Part shown: one piece after another, positions 50,501 through 62,500 of the stretch | Layout of the letters: the number at the start of each line of letters is the position of its first letter | Numbering within the stretch: position 1 is the stretch's first letter | Source: Galbula dea | Taxonomy: Eukaryota > Chordata > Aves > Piciformes > Galbulidae | DNA length: 64,000 nt | Assembly: GCA_013399015.1 (NCBI GenBank) | Contig: VWZX01000183.1 | Span: 62,355 to 126,354, forward strand | Direction: 5' to 3' | Notes under the pieces: model-generated | Database searches by the model: none | The model's input: only the letters and a program-made list of their open reading frames with translations | Told to the model about the DNA's origin: nothing | Translations under genes and position numbers: made by a program

Positions 50501-53500
50501 TGACTCATTTGTATCACCTCCAGGCTAACAGAATTTTGGGTGCCTATTGTGAAAGGTCAGGGCTGGCCTGGCCACTACACAATTAACAGAAGCTCTCCAT
50601 GAACCTCTCTGTCTTCCCCAAGAGGGGAGAAAAAAGGAGTAAGGGAGAGAGACTTATGGACTGGAAAAGACAACTAAAACAGCTTTAATGAAGATAATAC
50701 TAAAATAAAATCTATACAAATACATAGAAACCCAATATTGAACCCAGCCCCCCACGGCAATTACATCACTGTCACCACTGATGCTGTGGCAAACACTGGG
50801 AAAGTCCCAGACTGGCTTCAGTGGTAGACAGGAACCAGATTCAGGAGCTGGATTCTGGAACTCATTGATAGGGATTGAAGGCAGAACAGACGAGTCCTCC
50901 TCAGACACTGGCCATTGAAGAAGAGGCTTGACCCTCATGATTCTTCAGCTTTACACAGAATATGATGTCCGCGGGGTGGAATCCCTTGTTGGTCAGTTTA
51001 CGGTCACCTCTCCTGTCATCTCCTCCCCACAGGCGCCGCCTTTTACTTACTGCACCTCAATGTAGGACACAAGATGTAGCAGTGACCTTGGTCTGCACCC
51101 CAACCCTTGATACTAACCATAACCATCAAGTGTTCTCACTGCTAGGAGCAGACACTGTCTGTGAGAACATGCTGTTAACTGCAGAAAGTGCATCACTGAG
51201 AAGGGACTGAGCTGAACAGTGAAATCACTGAATGGAATTAGTTCTAACTCAAACCAGGACACCTTGGTCATGCTGAGAACTCTGCATGCTGACTCATTTG
51301 TATCATTCATCATTCAGCCTCATTTTAAAAAGGTGCTATAATATTTTGTCAAAAAAGGAGAAGATAATCATCAGGAATCATAAAATGGCCCAGGTTGGAA
51401 GAGACCTTAAAGATCATCTAGTCCCAACCCACCCACCATGGGCAGGGATGTCACTCACTAGACCAGGTTGCGCAGAGCCACATCCAGCCTGGCCTCGAAC
51501 ACTGCCAGGGATGGGGCATCCACAACCTCTCTGGGCAACCTGTTCCAGTGCCTAACCACCCTGTGGGTAAAGAACCTCCTTCTAATTTCTAGTCTAAATC
51601 TTCTCTCCTTCAAGCTTATATCCATTCACCTTGTCCTGTTGCAATCTGATCAGGTGAAAAGCCCCTCCCCCTCTATCTTGTAATCCCCCTTGAGGTACTG
51701 AAAGGCTGCTGTAAGGTGTCCCTGAAGCCTTCTCTTCTCCAGGCTGAACAACCCCAACTCCTTCAGCCTATCCTCATAGGGAATGTGCTCCAGTCCTCTG
51801 ATCATCTTTGTGGCCTCCTCTGGACCTGCTCCAACAGGTCCGCATCTTTCATATGCTGAGGACCCCAGAACTGGATGAAGTACTCCAGGTGGGGCCTCAC
51901 GAGGGCAGAGTAGAGAGGCAGAATCACCTCCCTAGACCTGCCAGTCATGCCTCTCCTGATGCAGCCCAGGATACAGTTGGCTTTCTGGGCAGCGAGTACA
52001 CATCGCTGGCTCATATCCAGCTTAACACCTATCCTGACCCGAGCCCTTCTCAGCATGGCTGCTTTCAATGAGTTCTTCTCCCAGTCTGTACTTGTATCTT
52101 GGATTGCCCCTACCCAGATGCAGGACCTTGCACTTGGACTTATTAAACTTCGTCTGATTCTCTTGGGCCCACTTTTTGAGTTTGTCCAGGTCCCATCTCG
52201 CCCTTCTGGCATATCAACCACACCACTCAGCTTCGTGTCATCTGCAAACTTGCTGAGGGTGCACTCAATACTCCTGTCCAGGTCATTAGTAAAGATACTG
52301 AAGAGCACTGGTCCCAAGACAGAGCCCTGAGGGACACCACTCATCACTGCTCTCCACCTAGAGACTAATCACAACTCTGGCTGCGTCCATCCAGCCAATT
52401 TCTTATCCACCTAATAGTCTACCCATCAAATCCATATCTCTCCAGTTTGGAGACAAGGATGTCACGAGGAACTGTACTGAAGGCCTTACAAAAATCCAGG
52501 TAGATGACATCAGTCAGTCTTCCCTCATTAATGGAGCAAATGGAAGCTCCATTTATGGCTCTGCAAGGAAAATACAGGATCAGGCAAGGTTGAGAGAAGT
52601 AAGCCACTGTCTCAGCAAGACAATTTAATTTGTACATTTCTTCTACTGCAATGGTGATCAGTCAGCTGAAGTATAACCCATAGCCTACTCATCAGGCTGA
52701 GCTGTCTGATGGAATCTTCAAATTTGGACCAGAAAATCACTTTTCAACCAGTAAAATAATTTAATAACTGTTTCATTTAATATCCTCTGCACCCAAACAC
52801 CCACTCCTGCAGCAAATGCACACACAGTGTGTTTGGTGGCCAGAGAAGCTGAACAAATGATCAGGGCAATGTGATACTCTATCCTCAGCAGATACTAGGC
52901 GCAGTGATATCAGCTAAATTGGGAATGTTAGAACACACCTCTGCTTTCTGTGTCATTTCCACACTGCTTAAGCCTTCCCTTTACACACCAACCAGTTCAA
53001 ACAAGGCACTGTAAATGCTATGAATACACAGTTCAAAATGCAGATTAAATAACAAGTGCACTGAGGTGTCCTACTGTGGTGGTAACAAGAAAAAAAACCC
53101 ACAAAGCAAAACAAAAACACATGCTGTTGTCTGAGACCAGATTGTTTGAAAACTTGGTCACATTTATTCTTTATTAAAACAAGTTACTATCTTGGGGGAG
53201 AAACATGCACAAACTTTAAAAGACTGTTATACCACATCAGAAACTGGAAACTGAAAAATCCATTAGTGGCTCAGCTTTGGCTTCTTTTACTCTCTCCTCT
53301 TTATTATTCAAATGAGTAACCAGAGTCCAAGCTACACTGCACTGTCCCTGGAGCAGTGACCGGTCAGCAGAACAGTTTGACCAGGCAGTGCCACCTGGAC
53401 AGACCTTCCTGCCTGCAAAGCAGGAGGAGGAGGCAGGGTGCCTTCTTCAACCCACACCCTCACAGGGGCTGAACCCTTTCTTCTACCCACCTACTACTCT

Positions 53501-56500
53501 CATGTTCTAGAAACACCAGATAGCATCTTCCCCACAACCCACAGAACGCTGGCATGAGAACAGACAGTCTTGCTGAAGGAAGGAAACTTTACTGGAGAGA
53601 CAACTATTTAAAAAGGGAGCATTTAAAACTCATGTTCTCCAGTGCCAATGTGCTAGGTGTGAAACAACCACCTCCTCTGCACCCCCCACTCCCAGCACTT
53701 CTCTTCCATCCCGACTCCAGGCAGGCAGTCCTGTGAAGCATGCCCAGCTTGTAGCACGAGAAGAGAAACCAGCCCCGCACAGCTAAGCTGAAAGTGCAAC
53801 CATGCCATGGGTAAATTTTTTGAGACGCTCAGCAGCATTAGCTTTAACCAGCACAGATTCAAAGCTCTGCACAAATATTTTTGTCTAAACAGTTTCAGGC
53901 TCTTCTGGACTCCCTTGTTTCTTCCTCCTCCACGGGGGTGTCTAACCAGAGATGCATGGTATTGTGCTGGAAGAAATCCACCCCACCCTGGAGCCAAAGA
54001 GCAGCGGTTGGCATTCAAGCCTGATCTGCTGCACTCCACTCCCCCAGGAATGGGGCAATCCTCCTGTTTACACTTGTCCCAGACCCACATCCATGAGCTC
54101 CTTGTGGCAGGGACACGCACCTCTGTCACTCAGGCATTTGCTGTGAACATTCAGACAGCTTTGGAAAGCCATTGCTGTGAAGAAGGCTATGTGAGAACAC
54201 TGTCCCAGAGAGAACTTGTCACTGAGATCAAGTCAGATAGGGGTTGGAGAGAGGGGATGGCAACAAAAGAATTAAAGCAGAGCTGGAAGGCAATGGTGTG
54301 GCTCAGACCTTCAGGGCTGCTCTCCTATTACCTCTGTGTTCCCACTCATCAGTTGTAAAGCAAGGCACAGACCAGCCTGCAGCATCCAACAGCAGCAGCA
54401 GGAAAATCAAATCAGGCAGTTAACAGCCTGCACAGCAACACCTTGCTCTTCCCACTCAATTAAATCCAAAACTGCCAATGGATCTACACATCAATTGCAC
54501 TTCCTAAAAATAAACAGCAAGACAACCCAGGGGCAGCATGTACATCATGCACCACCTCAGAACAGGCAACTCTCTGGGAGCCCACTGAAAGACTAGGAAA
54601 CCAGCGACCACCACCACCTTCAAAAGGACCACAGCAGCCTACATGCACTGGCTCAGGGCACAGGTGCTCATGGTTACCACTGCAGCCACCCAGTCCTTCA
54701 GCACCACCAGTGCTCCTCAGCAGGCTGCAATGGGGCTGCCTGTAGGCCTGCCAGGGCACAGAGCTGCCTGTGCTGACACCATAACTGCCCTACCTCAGTA
54801 CCAGGAAAACAGAAAAGTGATTTGAACGATTTTCAGCTGTTTCAGGAACTCTGGGATCATTCCCTACTCCCTCCCCAGCACACAACCAGCAGAAGGGACA
54901 GGCCCCTTCCCAACAGCTCTGTGACAGCAAGGGCAGCTCAGTTCAGCATGGCCATGCAGGAAAGCACAGGCACACACAGGGAAAAAGCAGGATTCAATAC
55001 CAGCAGCTGATCCCTGATGGTTTCCTAAGGAATGCCAGGATGAGCTGCTCTGCTGTGCCTGCATGAGTAAGACAGAAAGGAAAACTGCAGTTTAATCTGA
55101 CTGCCATTTCACCTCCCAAGGCTTTGCTATACTTGGCATGAACTGTGAAAGAGGCTACTGCTGAAAATCATTATCCTGGTATCAAGGTGGCAGAGCAGGA
55201 GGTGCCCATGCTACCTAGCTGCCCTGCTCAGAATCTGCCATATCAATGCTTGCTTGTTATTGTGGAGGTCTCGCAACAGAGTTGAGAAATCCATCAGTGT
55301 GCCACAACACTCCTCTCCAGCTCAGAGATGAGGCAAGTGGACAAGAAAAGCAGCCTTGGAACCAGATGCTGCACAATGCCTCTGCCAGAGCCCTGGAGCA
55401 AGGTTATCACAGAGGGCAGGGCTGGAACAGGCACAGCAGAGCAGGCTCAGGGCTGGCTGCACACTGCAGCTCTTCTCCAGTCTCCAAAAGCCATCGGTCG
55501 GATCAGGTCGATCTCCAAAAGCCATCAGTCCCCTCCGAGCATGGCAACAGCTACTACGAGCAGGGACAAAGGTGAAAGGCTTAGTAGCAGGAAGGGAGCA
55601 GCGAAAGGGAAGGAGAATTAACAGCACACCAGAAGAAAGCCAACTGCAGTGGCACAGGGCACAGCAGAGTGCTGCCAGAGCTTTGGCAGTCTCCAACCCT
55701 GGCATTGCTGTGTCCAGTACTGGGTTCCTTTGGTGTCTTAGTCTAGCTGTAAGAAAAAGGGTGGGTCCACAGAATTGTAAAGAAAACAGCAAAATTAGGT
55801 CTCCAGTGTAAGAGATGACTGCCTAGGTTTTGAGGAAACCTAAACTGGTTTTGCAAAGAAGTATTGGATGAACTTCATGCACCTCTGCCACATTCTCAGA
55901 AGCTCCAGAGCCTCTGAGATGGGAATGTGCCACCCAACACAGGTACTTTGAGATGTCCTGCTCCTACAAAGTCAATATGTCTTTCTTTGCTGAGCGTTCT
56001 CCTCAGCAGCAAAGTCCTAACACTGGCTTTAAGCCAGGTCTGCCCAAACATTTTCTCACACAGGTGGGCTGGGCTACCATGCACATGGTCCTTGCACATG
56101 GTAACCATACACACAGTCCTTGCACTACTGCATGGAGTCCAGCAACACAGGGTCAGAAAGTGGGAACCCGGTCTGCTACCCACAGTGCCATTTGGGAATA
56201 GGAGCCTTCTGAGACCATCACATCAGCTGGTGGCAGATACATGCTTCTCTTCAGAATCAGTAAAGGAACTTTTAGCATTCGATGGTTTTGGTCATCAGCT
56301 TTTATGGCTGATAAGACAAACATTTGATTTGGGGTTTCTTGGTAGAGTGGCATCAAGACAGTGTTTCATGCATTGAAGACAGATGGGAAAGCAAGAGCAG
56401 GTTTTGAAGACGGTTGAAGGTACAAGAAGCATTTGAAAGCAACAGAAGTGAGTTTTCCACCATTTCCTAGAACAGACTCTACCCTTCCCTTTTTGCTCCG

Positions 56501-59500
56501 AACTACACGAGCACAAGGTGATGACACACTCCAGGATGCTTTTTCCAAATCCCTCCACCATCCCAAAGAAAGATTTTCCTTGGGGGGAACACTAGTCTGA
56601 AATGGAGTGGGGCCAGACTCCCAGAGCACTTGAGATAAGCCTAAGTCTGAACCTGACCTGGCCCCACGGCCAGTGCACCACTGTGCCCCCACCTCAGACA
56701 GGGCCAGCTGCATTGCAAAATCACAAAGACTAAACCTGCTTGCCAAGGAAATCAAGCATGCTGAGTCTCCATAAACAGCTGGTTGACACGTCAAGGAGGT
56801 TCAAAGCAATTGGGAATGTCTGATCAGAGATAAGTCCACTGGTTTTCTAGGCTACAATTAACAGTTACAATCATTGTCTCTTGAAAGATGCCAATTCATA
56901 TCTAATGAAGTCACTGCTCAAGAACAGCCTGTCACCATACCATCACTCTAACGATGCCAGGTGCCAGCACATTTGTAGCAATGATCTGAGTTCACCTCTG
57001 ATATCAACTTCTAATGGCCAACCACTGTTGTTGGCTGCAGGAGATACTGCAGAGCTGATGGCTGTGCTCTAAGCACCCTGAATACACTACTCATGCTGAC
57101 TAGATCCCAGAACAACATCCCTGGAGAGATTTCTCTCCCTTCCAGCAGTACTTCCATCAGCACACAAAGCTTCACCTTTATTGCTCAGATCAAAAGGGAC
57201 AGCCTCAGAATGAAGCCCCTGTGGTCTGCTTCACCTTCCCATTGGAAAGGGCAATGCTGACACCAGCCAAACCCTGCAAGCTGCACATGGTGGGCACAGG
57301 CAAGGTTGACTCCTTTGCCTCACAGGCAGCATGGAGACTGCGGCCATGAACAGAAGCGCACGAGGTTGAGAACACTACTGTCATCCAGGAAAGGGGAGCT
57401 GAAACAAATATGACAACTGGGACAGGTGTCAGGCATGTGCTGGAGAAATCAAGCCTGTGGTGAGTGGCTTGATTTCAAACTCGATTCCTCTAGGCTGCCA
57501 AAAGAGTTGGAATTGCCCAAAGGGGTATGTGTGTGGTCATGGCTGTGGCTCCTGCCAGACACCTGGAGCCTAAGGAACATCTTCCTGGGCATGAAGTACT
57601 GCTCCACAACCCACAAAGCTGCATTCAACAGTTAGGAGTTTCATCACAGCTTAGAAGGGACACACAGCACTCACCTCAGCTTAAAAGCTCATAACTGTTA
57701 ATGAGGTGGGCCACCACAAGAAGGCAGAGCTGTTTATAGAAGCTCGAAGCAGATCCACTACAGCTGGGGCTTTCCAGCCCCTTCCCACGCATGCTCTTGG
57801 GCACCCTCCATGGCTTACTTCCCACTGCAGGCTTTGGGAAACTGCCTTTTGTCTGGGCAGCCAGCTACATAAACTCTACTTTGGGAACTGCAAGAGAGGC
57901 CAGGTTTTGCTTGGGGGACCTCAGCTCCAGCTCTGGGAAGTAAAGATGTGTCAGATCCTCTTTTCCAAAGCAGGAGGTTCTTCCGGTCACCTGCATGTGC
58001 AAGCCACACAACAAAGTGATCTGGTCCTGGGGTGAACTGCTGAGCAGGGTGGAGCTGGCTGCAAGCTGCACTTCAACACCATACCATAACCTGGAGCCAA
58101 ACCTTTCAGAAAAAGACAATCAAAGCTGCACTGGACTTTAAAATGAAGGCTGGTTGCCCTGCTACAGCATCACCAGGTCTGCTTGCCACAGTGCTTAAAA
58201 TGCTGCATCCCATCCAGACAAGACTGCTATGAAACACTTTGGAGACAACAGGAGCAACATGAAGTAGCTTTAAAGAGCAGCAATTCTGTTCTAAGCAATA
58301 TGCAAAAGCCTGAAGCTGAACTTTTCAGCTTAAGCTGAAAACCATCACCAAAAACTATCAGGGCATACCTGGGGTACAGTTGCCAAGGGTGAAGCATCAC
58401 GAATCAGGAGGACCCCCTGACTCAGGGCCCCCAGCAGCATTTTCGAAGAGGGATCTTTTTCCCTACAGGAGATATTGCAGGGCTTCTCCAGCATCTCCCA
58501 TCAGGAACACTGGCCAAGAAGGGATTGCCCAGTTACCTTGTCCTCCTGGCCCCAGGAAGCCACATAGCCCAAAAAGGGACGTGGACATACTCTCTGACAC
58601 CACAGACTTCCAGGCTTCAATTTAAAGTAAACTCTTCAAAACCATGGCTACAACTGACTACAATGAAAACACCTCCCCTCCAGTTTGGATTAGAACAGGT
58701 TATCATCATCCTCATCAGCTCAGCTCGTGTCTTTTCATAGAAACACCCCCTTCAAACTTAGCTTAAACTTACAAACTGCTGTTAAGATCAAGCTTAAAAC
58801 TTGGTTTCCTCTCCAAAATTTTGACAATTCCATTTCCTTATGTCTCAAATAATTCTGTATCTCCTGAGATGAATCTGTCTGGGTGACAACGGGAAATGCC
58901 ACAGCTGCTCATGAACACCCCACCACAACTCCTTCCTCTCATTCCAATCCTAATGGGGGTCAAAGAAAGGGAGCTGGTAGAATGGAAAGCATAAATAAAA
59001 GGTACATGAGAACTGAAGATATGTTGATAAACCAGAAGAGAGTTGCAGATATTGGAGGTACTGCAAGGCAAGCAAAGAAACGCCCCAGTGCTGAGGAACC
59101 ACAAACTCCCTCTACCTGGTTATCACAGAGCATGTCTTCTTGGTTTTTCCTTTTGCTCTAACAGGCTACTTTTAGTTTCTGCAATGCTCCTCACACTTTC
59201 CATCTGAATCTAAAGGCTCCTACCCACAGCCTGCTTTTCTGTATGCACATTCAGGCAGACTCATCAAGAAATCTATGCATGAAAGAGGTTACTGATGAAA
59301 AGGAAAAACCCTCTAGCCCCCCCACAAACTGCTTTATCCAAATGCCGCTAAACATTTACAAAGTCTGAAAAAATGCATTTATAAACCCAGGCATGTGCTA
59401 AGCACGTCAAGCTTTAATAAGCTCCATACAGCAATTCATGTCCATGTAAACTGCAGTCTTTCGGTTTTGTCTGTCCCTTTGAGACCTGAACAGAACTGTC

Positions 59501-62500
59501 TGTCTGAACAGAAAGCAAAACTGAAATCCGTTGTTTTAAATTTTTTTGAGGTTGAAGAGCTAGAGTTTTTCACCTGCAGAGTATTTTTTCCCTTGTTGGT
59601 TCCTTGCTAAGACCATCAAACCAGCAGTGACAGTATCTCTCGATCTTTAAGTCCACAGCAGCCCAGGCAGCCTCTCAGCACCAACAGAGGATTTTTAAAT
59701 TAGCAAACAATGAATTCGCTCTTAGGGACTTTCCATGTCCTGTCGGAAATAACACAGCGAGGGACTTTCCACAGTGGGAGTGCTGAGCTGCTGCAGGACC
59801 ATACACACATTGCTGGCTACAAATGCAACCATACCATACAAGACAAGCACTACTGGCAGCACTGACAAGCCTACCCCAAGGCAGAGTTTAATGTCAGTCC
59901 ACGGGACCAAGAGACATGGGGCTAACACAGTTGTTTGACACCTCCTATCAGCCCTCCTCAGCCACACACACCACCTGCTAAGCTCCAGCCCCACGAGGAC
60001 ATCCAGGCCTGATGAAATACCACAGCTCTTTGGCAAGCAGCTGGGAGCTGAGATAACACAAGCCAGACCTTGCCTGCTCCCACCAGTTTCCAGGAAAGAA
60101 TCGCCTTTTCCCAAGAGGTCACAAACTAACCTTATCCCCATTAGAATACCACAGTGGAAGGCAGGAGAGGCAAGTTCAACCCCCAGCAAACCAACCAGCA
60201 CCGCTCCAGATCCCTGCTCCCCTTCCCTCTCACAAGACTGTCCCAAGACTAACAAAATCCATCCCAGTCAAGGTCAGTACTGCAGACCTGCAGCCCAAGC
60301 ACTCTGGAGCCACACCTCTGCAAAACATCATCTGTTTCAGCAGAACACCTAACAGGACCTTTTGAATTTTGGGTGGAGAGTAAATAAGAGGCACAGCCTT
60401 ATTCATCCTGATGCTCTTCATAGTTGTGCACATCCTGGAGCACCACACACACATGCAGCCTTGCAAGACAACAGACTTATCCTAGGACAGCTCAGTGACC
60501 TTATGAGCTTGTACTGCAAGCTCTTGCTGGACTCCAGCCTATGTTCAACCACTGGTAAGAGCACACAGGGAAGACCCTTGGCAGCTGATGATTTTTGCTG
60601 AGCTCTGCACGATTTTTAAACCCAGGAAGGGCTCATCAGTCACTGCATAACAAATAGCATCGGAAGCTTCTGACAAACGCGATTTGGTTTAGACTACTGG
60701 AGATGAGCTCACTGACTACAATCACCATTTTGAATGCTGCAGCAGGCATTGCGCTTCTAGTCACTGGTCACCAGCAGAAATTAAAGCATGAGTCAAGCAA
60801 TCTGCAGACACCAACAGCACAGTCTGAACCTGGATGCTCAGTAAAACACACTGTACCCTGAAATGCAACTTCCAGTGTTGCATCAGTGCTAAGCTTTTAA
60901 CTTCACATTTATTCAGTCATACATCCACACTGTGAGCCACTTACAGATCGATTAATGAGGGTTTTGTAGCAGGAGAGCCATTTAGCACCCTACCTTCCCT
61001 CATATTTTGGACTGAACTTTTAGCATAAAGAATCAGCTGGTTCTGGACAGCAGGACAAGGAAGCAGAGGCACAGGAGCTTCTCTCCATTAACAGGCTCAG
61101 AATGCCAGGCAGAACACTCAGGCATGGCTGAATCACACAGCCATGTTAATTCTTCACACAGCTGTTAATTCTTCTTGCCATATATCAGGGGCATTGCAAA
61201 GAGAGTCCAAACATCAGCTTAGACAGACTGAGGTTACACCTCTTCCTGACACACTCCTCAGTCATTGCCAAAGCTCCACAAACCACAGGGCTACAATGTT
61301 TACCTAGGGCAAGTGTTATAGGGAAATGAATTTTATTCCTCTTATCTCAGGCCCCCCACATGGTGGTTACTCCATTCCAAAAAGGATGACAAAACTGTCC
61401 TTCAGGAGCACCAATGCTTCACTAGTGAATATACATTCACCACTAACCCCCAAGGCATTCTAGCTGAATGACTGCTGGAGCAGAGTTCACTTGCTGGAAA
61501 GCACACAGAAGCACAGTGTCCACTGCTGTACTCAGCCAAGAACACATTTCTCATGAGGCATGTTAGTTGTATACATGCTAAGGACCAAATGCCCAGGGTC
61601 ACAAAAAGACTGTACTAACGGGCTACTTGTGAAGAACTGGGCTGGGAAAACCATCCCGTCCAGCAGGCTCATGGCTCAGAACAGCTCAGAGGGACTGCTG
61701 ACCAGCCAGTCCAAATGCCCAGTCCCATTGCCCTGGTAGCCATGGGGGCTGCTGGCTGGAAACATGATGGTGGCCAGGCCACCTTCTCCAAGCTCATGGG
61801 TCTGAAGTGGGGGTTAGGTTCACATACTGCTGAGAACTTCACAATAATTTCATGGCACAGCAGCTTCTTGACAGCTCGCTTGTCTTTTACAGCAGAAAGG
61901 AGCTGGAGATAGAACAGCTGGTTCCCACCATGGAAGGGATGCGCTTGGAGACTGTGATCAGAAGCAAATCTGAAATTGTCTCAGTTCAGCTTGTGTCCTC
62001 AGCAGGGCACAGAGGCCTAGCTCAGCCAAGAAATCTCTCCAGCTTACAGTGAAGCCCAGGGAGTTAACAGCTCCCACCACCTCTGCTGATATCAGTGGAC
62101 AAGGAAAACCACGGGAGCCTTCCACAAACACAGAGGAAAGAAAAAGGACACAGACATGGAAAGCCTTGCTTTGATCTTTACCTCATATTCTTTAATAGTC
62201 CCCTTCCACGTGCAGCCACTGTTAATGCAGACAGCAGGCAGACTTTCCACCTCCCGCCGAGCTGCGTTGTCTGGGAAAGCCTAACAAATAAAACACAGAC
62301 AAACCACAAAAACTGCTGAAAGGCTGCAGTTTTAGTCCACTATCTTATATTAAGATTTTATTAAGGCTTCTCCCAGGCCAGTTGCCACATCACATCCTCA
62401 AGAGGTGTGTTAATGGCAAACAAATAGCTATTACAGCCTGTAAGTAGGGCACCTGGGGAGTCCACCATGTTAATCATAGCTCTTCCTACTGAAGAAAACA

